64,000 nucleotides of DNA from Cliona cf. orientalis. Lineage: Eukaryota; Porifera; Demospongiae; Clionaida; Clionaidae. The stretch spans positions 9,664,980-9,728,979 of the forward strand of contig OZ005696.1 of the NCBI GenBank assembly GCA_963930775.1, read 5' to 3'. Below, in pieces: positions 56,801 to 64,000 of the stretch (its first letter is position 1; each line of letters starts with the position of its first letter). A program made the position numbers and the translations under genes. A model generated the notes under the pieces. It was not told the origin of the DNA, searched no databases, and saw only the letters and a program-made list of their open reading frames with translations.

Positions 56801-58475
56801 ATCCATCGAAAATACTGCAGTACCTGAATTCTGAAATATACATGACAAATCAGCATTGATCTACTAATATCAACCAGCTCTTGCAAGAACATCAAACTAG
56901 AGCAACTACTTAGGCGAATCTATCAACAAGTTGAAATGATAGTTTGCTTCACTCTGCATGCTGTATGTATACTAGAGGGTATACAGTAATATGTCCACAC
57001 ATGGATACCATTATCAACATTGCCCAGTGCACTTTTCTTGTATGGGTATTAATTACTGGTTAATTGCTAACACTTATTCTTTAACCTTAGGACAAGCTGG
57101 GCACATATTACCACGATCAAGTTGGGGACAAACTGAAGTAAGGTGTCGCAGTTCTACCTTCATCCACCTGAATAACCATTCATATAGGTCAATGCATGGT
57201 AAATTAAATGATTCACCATACCTATACTCCTCAAATGCATCAATGAGTGATGAATAAAAATTCTTACGCTAAATTTAAATGTATTGAAAATGACACTCAT
57301 CGACAAGTATAATATTATACGCAAGTCAGTCACCTTTTTCACCAAATGTGGACACTTCAAACAAAGAGCTTTACAAAAATCTTTCAAAGCAACTTGACAC
57401 TCTAACAGAAGAGATTCAGCCCAATCCAACAGGTCAAACGTGAATGCAAGATTGGGACGCTGTGGTGTTGATGGCCAAATACGTGCTCTCACCATGGTCA
57501 AGACCAATGGTTCACATGCACACCATACAAATAATATGTTGTGCTCTTCACCTGTGTAGTATGAAAATGCTTCATAATATCTATTATGATCATCGTCAGG
57601 ATAGTGCATAGCAGACTGAAATCATAGTAATAATTCAAATTCTGGCATATCATGCACGTCCACATAGATGCTAAACCATCATGGGGAAATATTCATGGAA
57701 AACCTTTGGTATACGTAGTCAATATAAGGTTGCTAGGCCTACCTGTGAAATGTAGGATACATACGAAATGTCCCTGGAAAGGAAGAGCAAAGACTAACAA
57801 TCATAGTCATACCATTTTCAGTGATGCAGCACATAGGAGCCAGATTAGTAGAGGGACATTCACAGTGCGGCTTTCGTACATCAATGGTTTTATTCATTAC
57901 CACAGGTCTATATAATCCATCCTATATAAAGAAATAATTTTGAACCTGCGGTGGTTCAGATTAACTATATTATATACCTCCCATACTTCTCCAGTGTGAA
58001 AGTAATTGGTTTCTCTGTGAGCATCTCCGAAACACTGGGGGCAATAATAAGCTGATGGTGCACACTTTAAGCATCTATAAGTTGCATCATTTGTGCTACA
58101 CAGTATGCACTTCTGTTTCAGTGGCATTGCATTGTATTCAATTGCAGTCTTCAACATATCCGGTCGAAGTTTGCTCCAGCTTGCTATAGCAGCTTTCTGA
58201 GCAAGTACATGCAGGCTAGGCTCAATTGTGGGAGTTAACAGTGGCACAGAAACATCATTTGCGTCTAGACCTATTCCAGCATCGAAGGCATTACCAGATT
58301 CTGCAGATTGGCTAGGTTCTACACTAGCCTCCTTATCAGCATCATGGCATAGATCAGATGGTTCATTCTGTATTGCTGTGCAACCTCTGGGGATCAATCG
58401 ATGATTAATTTCTCCAGTAGTTGATCTCTGTGTTACTCTCAAGGATGGTAGCTTCAGTTTGAGTCGAGCAGCCAT
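53833..58475 (-). CDS. KDZ-family DDE transposase
   Basis: About 11-12 exons on the minus strand. Start MAARLKLKLPS at 58475. Zinc cluster of the CxC type: CILCSTNDATYRCLKC, YYCPQCFGDAHRE, and HCECPST in the next exon. Core: first Asp in FSMDALFGLPRKKSAG (56.8 kb); TALFGCACRHEFPRL (56.53 kb); second Asp in LYIMYDVACTLVKHL (56.35 kb) with FALPSFHAYGHNASCQ; Glu in GLSDGEVMERLWSYLRR (55.4 kb). C-terminal coiled-coil exon 53833-54665 ends in an acidic Ser/Asp tract (SDSDSDLEDVSF). All three presumed catalytic acids are present, and no frame break was met when splicing by eye. It mobilises the 9.3-kb element. Some mid-gene exon edges (54.7-55.25 kb) are approximate. Confidence 0.85.
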
Positions 58476-58965
58476 CACAATACTATGGTATCAGGCCGAC
58501 AGATTCTGAGGCATTCAGCTTGCTCAATGACAGTGACTCTGCTTAGAACGCATGTAAGGCGAGAGGCGTACAGAATATGTATCACAGAAATTATGGGGTT
58601 AAATTAAAGAATAAATACCGTAAAACCTTGGCTACTTATATTGCTACAAAGGTTTCTATTGTTTTCTAGTAGATGCTGTCAACCTAGGTTTCCGAACCGG
58701 GTGGTAGACGGACCAGACCTTCTAGAAACTCGAAAATGCTGAAATAATATGCTGTACTCGAATCCGCTCATCATGTGGGCGTGTCAGACCAGCCGATCAC
58801 GATGTAGGCGTGTCCAAAACATGACGTGATTCATGGTCACATGTACGTATTATGTGGATAAAAATATGAAATCGCTTGCTACAATGAAAGATCTATTAAA
58901 AAAGATTAAATGAAAGGTGATTGTCATAAATGGAGTGGAAAGAAAGGCCAGGATCCGGCAGCCAA

Positions 58966-60032
58966 TCAAACAGGATACCTGAGTGCAATATCTCGGCACA
59001 AGCTGTGCAAAGCTGCTGAAGCTGTCCTACCATGACGCTCACGCCACATGAACTCATCAAGATAGGAGCTCATCATCTGGTCATGGCAACCTCTCATTCT
59101 CTTGATCTTAATTTTAACTCTGTTCCAATATGACTCTATGTTTTGAGTGTGGACCCCAGTTGTAGAGTTGACAAACTCAATACTGTGGTTTACCGTTTGA
59201 TGTTGAGCCACAGGAGGGAGGTGTTGCACATTATTGTATGCCGCCCACATATCACTCCATACTACTGTTCCTGGACGTACATGTCGCTGGATTATGGGGA
59301 GGAGAGTGGCAGCATCACGGGAGGCAACTAGCTCCATTACTCCAAGTGCTGGACTCATGCTCGTGTCTACCATACCAAACACCCATGTCTGCTGACGTGA
59401 AGGACGACCTCGGTGATTCTAAAATTAATTATTACAATAAGGTATAATTATTTATCAGTATTGTTTAATTGTATGTCTGTTTTCTGATTTTTTTTGTGTT
59501 TGTACCTTTGGTATGTGGCTAAATAGTGATTCATCGATTTGAACCACTACACCAGGACCTCCAAGCAACATCGGGGAATCGTGTGTGACCAGTCTCCAAC
59601 TACAGATGTCACAGAAGTACTGGTAGACCTGGATGGCAGTGGTTTCGGTAACCTTGGCTTCCTCTGCGGCATCAGTCACCGGATACTCCCTAATCCACCA
59701 GTGTAACAAGACAAGCCACTTCTGGAGGGATAACTTTGACTTTTCAAAGAAACTCCCATGGCGCAGACTCTGTGTCTTTCTGCAAGTGGTCACTGGACAC
59801 CGCCACCTACAATTAACCATTGCCTGTCTATATGCTGCATATACTACTACACTGCCTAGGGTATAATCATTTACCTCCGTTTATCCTGGATATCGTTTCG
59901 TGTTTGTGTGACCATTGCAGTACCACAAACAGAGCAATTGGGCTGAAGAGATAGCAAGTTCTTCTGCTGAAACCAGGCAATCTGCTTGTCAAGATCACCA
60001 AAAATAACCTGCCCAAGATCCAAGATGCTCAT
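58966..60032 (-). CDS. Merlin transposase (IS1595/ISXO2-type DDE)
   Basis: Three exons: 59869-60032, about 59505-59818 and 58966-59418. The start MSILDLGQVIFGDL at 60032 gives about 310 residues, usual for Merlin. A zinc ribbon comes first (CSVCGTAMV, RRWRCPVTTCRK), then a helix-turn-helix-like part (FFEKSKLSLQKWLVLLHWWI). The DDE core has Asp in VVVQIDESLFSH, Asp in TVVWSDMWAAYN and Glu in GVHTQNIESYWNRVK, followed by the conserved SSYLDEFMWRERHG. It looks whole. Its left terminal repeat is split by the KDZ insertion, so present mobility is doubtful. Confidence 0.9.
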
Positions 60033-60313
60033 CTTTCCGCCAGAAGTGTACAGTAGCCCGCTCAACTTCCCCGCGCTTGCTACCGATTGGCCATTGAGCT
60101 ATCATAGGTGCATTCCCAAGAATTTACTTAACTTTCAAAGTACGCATGTGCGTGCATAATGATATTATTACGCATGCGCGTAATATAATTATATTCAATA
60201 CTGAACGGATCGCGGACACGCCTACACGATGAGCGGATTCCTGAAGTTGAGTACAGCATATTTCAGCATTTTCGAGTTTCTAGAAGGTCTGGTCCGTCTA
60301 CTATAGTTGATCC

Positions 60314-60321
60314 GGCTATGG
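60314..60321. repeat. Merlin target-site duplication, right copy
   Basis: GGCTATGG, identical to 49342-49349. Confidence 0.85.
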
Positions 60322-61188
60322 CGCCAGCGGGATCCTTGGACAGTGGAGTCCGAGTGCTATGCTTGTCTCGTTGCCTGATTTGTACCCAAAAGGACGGCGG
60401 TAAGCTTTCAAAAACAGGAAAAAATTTCTCCTGGTAGACTAAGAGATAAACACATTCTTGCTGGCTAAAATGTAGCTTACCACTTTCGCCTAAACTTCAC
60501 AGACACTAGCATGATTCAAACGTGGGATAGTTTCGATGATCGCTTGCTGAATGTCAGTTTCGCTGTCCAACAACTACATGTACATGTAGCCATCTCCTAC
60601 AAATAAAGTGCAAAGTACACGGTGAAGCATCGCAATCTTTTCTTGATGACGTGGCACCGTTCTGCAAATCTGATTGGACGCGGCCAATCTCACCGCGCGG
60701 AACCAAAATTGAATACGCGTTTCACCAGACTCTTTTTCCGCGTGCGATAAAGAGGCTGGGCACGAGACTATAGGGTTGGTACCCCAATAGCTAGGACTGA
60801 GAAGCTACCACAACAGTGAAAGTATCACAGATTGCTAGTATAATAGCAAAAGCTAGTCCAATGTTGATAGTCTACATGCCATGACTATGAGTCCTAGTAC
60901 CTGTAGCCAGGCCCTGAGGGAATAAGCCTCCAAGCAGTCATCTTCATGCTCAGGAAAGTGGAGTCCACCAGTGATGTTAATCGTGGACCTGAGCCTTGCC
61001 AGAGTGGTACAGCACTCACCTTTCCAGTTTTATGCCTTGCCTATATACACTCGAGTTGTCTCTCAGATCGATGGTGCATTGCAGGCGTATGCGCATGCGC
61101 ATGACGACCATTACCTTACGCGTTAAAAATTTAACTCTCTCCTCACTGAAATGATCACCCCACAAACATAATATTATTATTATAATAA

Positions 61189-61211
61189 TATATATATATA
61201 TATATATATAC
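61189..61211. repeat. (TA)n microsatellite
   Basis: 23 bases of alternating TA. Confidence 0.9.
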
Positions 61212-61265
61212 ATATAAAACCGCTTCCTGTACCTCGTGTATTCGGGGCTCGCTCAGGCTCGCCCA

Positions 61266-61360
61266 GAGAAGCCAGAGAACTGCATGAACCAGTGAACTGA
61301 TGAACCAGAACCAGAGAACCAGTGAATTGATGAACCAGTGAACGCGTGAACCAGTGCACT
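61266..61360. repeat. Minisatellite of GAACCAGTGAA-type words
   Basis: Imperfect tandem array of GTGAACCAGTGAA, GATGAACCA and AGAGAACC words, about six to seven units of 11-15 bases. Confidence 0.75.
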
Positions 61361-61516
61361 CTAGTTCCCATTCCGTACATGTAATTACTTAGTCATATCC
61401 GTAATACACATGAACTATGAATATACTTATAGGATATCTGTACATAACGATTTCCATAATAATGGCAATGCGCAGTGCAGTGACGTTGATATGGCAACAT
61501 TGTGAGTGGGCACTAT

Positions 61517-63872
61517 ATGGAAAGTATAATGGAAGGTGAGTGGGTTCCTGTCGATTCTGACTCAAGAGATAACATTGTTGGAGGATATCAGCACGAATAT
61601 GAAGGTAGACTATAATTTAAACGTATGCAGACGCAGTGTAGCGGGCCAGCCACTAGGACTTAGCTGGTGTACTAACTATCTTTGCTGAATAGTTGTGCAG
61701 CTGCCTGACTCTGGGAACTCTGAGATAGAGAGAGAGCGTGTCAACTTGGCGGTGTCCAGCCGTACCTCCTCCTACTCCATAGCTGAGCTACACTCTGCAG
61801 TTGAACTAGCTGCAGTAGACGATGATGATGATGAGGAAGATGATGTGTGGGAGCAACTCAGCTCTCTCTCCTCCAGCAACGTCAATGCCGTCCCACTCAG
61901 AGAGGAGGACCCTGTACTAACGAAGCAAGAGCTGATTCGGCAGATTCATCTGCATAGGCATGTTAACCAGCTGAAGAGAAACCTTGCAGAGAAGGAGGGG
62001 AAAGTTGAAGAGCTGAGGTACATGTAGATGGTTATAGAGCCGCTATATTTCTCAGGTTCACTAAACAGGAATCTCATCCTGGCTCCCCAATCTTTCAATT
62101 GGGCATGAAAATGAGGCAGTTTCTTCAACTTCCTGTTATTTTTTTGAATATGGTAGTCTTGCAAGCCAGATCCTCCCATGAAAAAAATTTCTTGATATTA
62201 ATTTTCATAGAACATTCTGGCTTGTGGGACTAGGTGGATAATAAAACCTTTCTGTCCATGGTTTTGACTGTGTGATAGTGTATGTATCATATCTCAAGAC
62301 CGTAAGCTGACATACTGTTCCTCATGTTCAGGGAGCAGCTGAGGCGATGCATAGAGCAGATCAGTGATCTAACCTCCCAGCAGCAGTTGCTGGAGGCCCG
62401 AGTCACTAGCATGAGGGAGAGTGGCAACACAGCGTCCACTGGCCTACTCACAACGCAGCTCACAAAGGTCAAGGTGGAGATAACCTCTGAGGAACAAGTC
62501 AAAAACAACATAAAGGTATGCTAAATGTAATGTGATTCTGTCTGATGTCATCTTTCATTTCGGGCTAAATTTTATGATCCATGCTCAATTTTTTCCAGCC
62601 ATATTTTGTACATGTACATACATGTGTGTCTGTCCAGGGTGATCTTATATGCACTAAGCTTATTCTTACTGTAATGTATTGAGCGTTAAGAATTTTTGTT
62701 GTGCTTAGGACCAGCTAAAGGAGGCAGAGCTGATGCTATGTGAAGCCCGCCTGTCAGCAGGTCAACTGGAAGAGTTGGAGGCGGGGCTTGTGAAGGGGGA
62801 GGAGCTTGTCCAGAGCTTCAAAGAGAAGAGGGCAGCTCAGCGACTCCAGGCTGAGGGGAGACTAGTCACTAACATGGAAAAGGCTCAGAGAACCATGGAA
62901 AGGTACATTATTTGTTGGGAGGTGTACATACCATGAGTATTGTTTGCTACATGTACATGTATATCACTGAATAATAATATTTTCTCTGTTTCCAACTTCA
63001 GGCAGTTTGACAGCAACATTGTTGATCATGAAGAGAAGACTAGAACAGCTGTTGAGCACGCGAAACAGGCGCAGGAGAAAGGGAAAGAATTTCTCCACAA
63101 AACGATCGAGAAGCGAAGGAAAGAGGAGGCCTTGGCTGGCAAAAAACATCGACAACACTTGGAGAATCGAGTCAAGGCCATTCTCAATCTGAAACAGAAC
63201 ATTGACTCCAGCCAGGGAACTATGCAAGCTCAGCAGATGCTGAGAAATGAAGAGAGTAAGAAAGTGAAGGAGGAAGAGAGGAGAGAGAGGGAGATGATTT
63301 TAGCAGAGGGGGGAAATCCAGAGGAGGTGTTACTGATGCGAAAGAGAGCCAGTCAATTTGAAAAAGAGAAGAAAGATTTCAAAGAGAAGCAGAATCAGAG
63401 ACAGCTGGAGATCGTTAGCAAGCTGCTTGAGGAGGAGAAGCTACAGAAAAGATTAGAGAGAGTGCAGTCCAAATCACACTGGCACTCTCGACAGCAAAGA
63501 CCACACCCCTCCAAGAGGAATCTACAAGCTGGCGCTAAAAAGAGAAAAAAGAGAGAAATTTCTGATGACCAGACTGTTCTTTCTAGCAATGCTGAGCTGG
63601 GTGTACAAGAAGAAGGGGTTGCTGTGATGGAAGAGAAGAGCAAAAGTAGGCAGCTAGCCGTGGACTCATCGGATGAAGAGTTTGATGGTGATCTGTTTGA
63701 TAAACCAGAGGATAAAGGGGATGATCCTGTCGTTAAGAAAGAGAAAGGGGAGGGGGAGGGGCTGATGAAGAGAGAGAAGAGTAAGGCAGAGCTGGAGATG
63801 ATGCAGAGGGCCATGGAGAAACTGAAGAAAAGTGCCATTATTAAACAGGTGGCTGGGGGAAGAGAGTTCAAG
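61517..63872 (+). CDS. CFAP74: Cilia- and flagella-associated protein 74, N-terminal part
   Basis: Central-apparatus protein of motile cilia (C1d projection), partial: the gene continues past the window. The start MESIMEGEWVPVDSDSRD at 61517 begins an exon that joins at about 61692 to an acidic segment and to KQELIRQIHLHRHVNQLKRN. Long coiled coils follow: EQLRRCIEQISDLTSQQQLL (62.33 kb), exons at 62.71-62.9 kb and a large exon 63.0-63.87 kb. Family marks are the block from KTIEKRRKEEALAGKKHRQH through EREMILAEGGNPEEVL and FKEKQNQRQLEIVSKLLEEE, and near the end the AMEKLKKSAIIKQVAGGREF block that precedes the ASH/Ig-like repeats in other animals. The last exon ends at a GTACAT donor at 63872. 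Flagellated cells in the adult or larva would use it. Confidence 0.85.
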
Positions 63873-63926
63873 GTACATATAGGGAGGCTGTACTAAATAG
63901 ACTCATGCTGTGAGTGCATAATATGT

Positions 63927-64000
63927 ACTAATCAAATACAATGCATGATCCAATTTAACGCAAGAAATTAGCATTGAATTTTTACGAATTCTCATAACAT
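63927..64000. repeat. Dispersed repeat, copy 2 (cut by window end)
   Basis: Matches 5722-5790 in the same orientation with small gaps; it lies in a CFAP74 intron and continues past the window. Confidence 0.65.

Larger units (their letters stand above)
49369..58703. mobile_element. KDZ (Kyakuja-Dileera-Zisupton) DNA transposon
   Basis: The terminal inverted repeat CACCCGGTTCGGAAACC at 49372-49388 matches inverted at about 58687-58703. The direct repeat GTAGACG lies outside on both sides (49362-49368 and 58704-58710) and belongs to the interrupted Merlin terminal repeat, so it is the target duplication, give or take a base. The 9.3-kb element holds two convergent multi-exon genes: a homeodomain-like/HMG-like/ULP1/PHD protein on plus and the KDZ transposase on minus. 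Both look open and spliceable, so the element looks whole. Confidence 0.85.
49350..60313. mobile_element. Merlin DNA transposon, interrupted by a KDZ element
   Basis: The terminal repeats start GGATCAACTATAGTAGAC on the left (49350) and match in inverted orientation at the right end (60313). The left repeat resumes after the KDZ insertion at 58704 with GTAGACGGACCAGACCTTCT and continues for about 100 bases in parallel with the right one. A perfect 8-base target duplication GGCTATGG flanks it (49342-49349 and 60314-60321). Without the KDZ insertion the element is about 1.6 kb, the usual Merlin size. Confidence 0.9.
49188..60773. mobile_element. Old short element split by the Merlin/KDZ insertions
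   Basis: TTTATCGCACGCGGAAAAAG followed by AGTCTGG at 49188-49214 has an exact inverted partner of 27 bases at 60725-60751, and further in both sides carry ATTTTGGTTCC. Without the Merlin insertion the element would be about 620 bases, so it was MITE-sized. On the right it continues outward to CTATAGTCTCGTGCCCAGCC (inverted, ending 60773), nearly the same outermost words as the MULE left end at 42221. On the left this outer part is missing. Confidence 0.6.
60774..61516. other. Intergenic region upstream of CFAP74
   Basis: About 740 bases with no gene seen. Holds a TA microsatellite (61189-61211), a short minisatellite (61266-61360) and, at the right end, the presumed CFAP74 promoter. GCGCATGCGCATGACG near 61090 is a small palindromic CG-rich island. 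Confidence 0.5.

Noticed and set aside
42221-60773. Possible retroviral, LTR or Polinton origin of the island
   Set aside because: No reverse transcriptase, integrase, capsid or polymerase signature was seen. Terminal inverted repeats, target duplications and the three transposases point to cut-and-paste DNA transposons.
61266-61360. Open frame on minus over the GAACCAGTGAA minisatellite
   Set aside because: Repeat translated in frame; no conserved protein features.

Overview
The window is nuclear DNA of an invertebrate animal. The genes are animal orthologues (CHD3/4/5, SSR3, LSG1, PTCD1, SNX25, a claudin/PMP22-type protein, PUS3, SCO1/2, a TRAF-type MATH protein, CFAP74). They are tightly packed on both strands and cut by many short introns. 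Intergenic gaps are often under 200 bases, and short elements built on ACATGTAC-type words and CT/GA microsatellites recur. This compactness suggests an early-branching lineage, most likely a demosponge; that is inference, since nothing in the window is diagnostic. All multi-exon models were spliced by eye from reading frame and GT/AG sites, so outer coordinates are firmer than single exon edges.

Layout. 0.4-13.5 kb (minus): a Mi-2 type chromatin remodeller with one visible PHD finger, two chromodomains, a SNF2 helicase and an unusual glycine/glutamine-rich tail. 14.4-15.5 kb (minus): SSR3, translocon-associated protein gamma. 15.7-19.1 kb (minus): the ribosome-export GTPase LSG1, head to head with a PTCD1-like mitochondrial PPR gene (19.1-21.4 kb, plus) across a 69-base gap that holds a perfect Maf recognition element. 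21.6-30.8 kb (plus): a very exon-rich gene joining an RS domain, an E2/UBC fold without its active-site cysteine, a long helical region, many leucine-rich repeats and a C-terminal RRM. I know no named animal protein with this order. 31.0-34.0 kb (minus): an intronless SNX25-like sorting nexin. 34.2-35.3 kb (plus): a claudin/PMP22-type four-helix membrane protein. 35.9-37.2 kb (minus): an unrecognised small single-pass membrane protein. 37.5-39.7 kb (plus): PUS3. 39.8-41.0 kb (minus): SCO1/2, ending 39 bases from PUS3. 41.3-41.9 kb (plus): an intronless TRAF-C/MATH protein.

42.2-60.8 kb is an 18.5-kb island of DNA transposons, some inside others. It holds (a) a MULE-like element with long inverted repeats and an apparently intact spliced transposase gene; (b) a pair of 320-base inverted repeats; (c) an older short element split by a Merlin element with a perfect 8-base target duplication GGCTATGG; and (d) a 9.3-kb KDZ (Kyakuja-Dileera-Zisupton) element inserted in the left terminal repeat of that Merlin. 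The KDZ element carries two convergent genes: its DDE transposase, and a protein with homeodomain-like, HMG-like, ULP1 protease and PHD parts.

61.5 kb to the end (plus): the 5' part of CFAP74, a ciliary central-apparatus protein, which runs off the window.

The genes do not form one pathway. Neighbours share promoters (LSG1/PTCD1, SNX25/claudin-like, membrane protein/PUS3, SCO/TRAF-like), and several concern protein synthesis (SSR3, LSG1, PUS3) or mitochondria (PTCD1, SCO).
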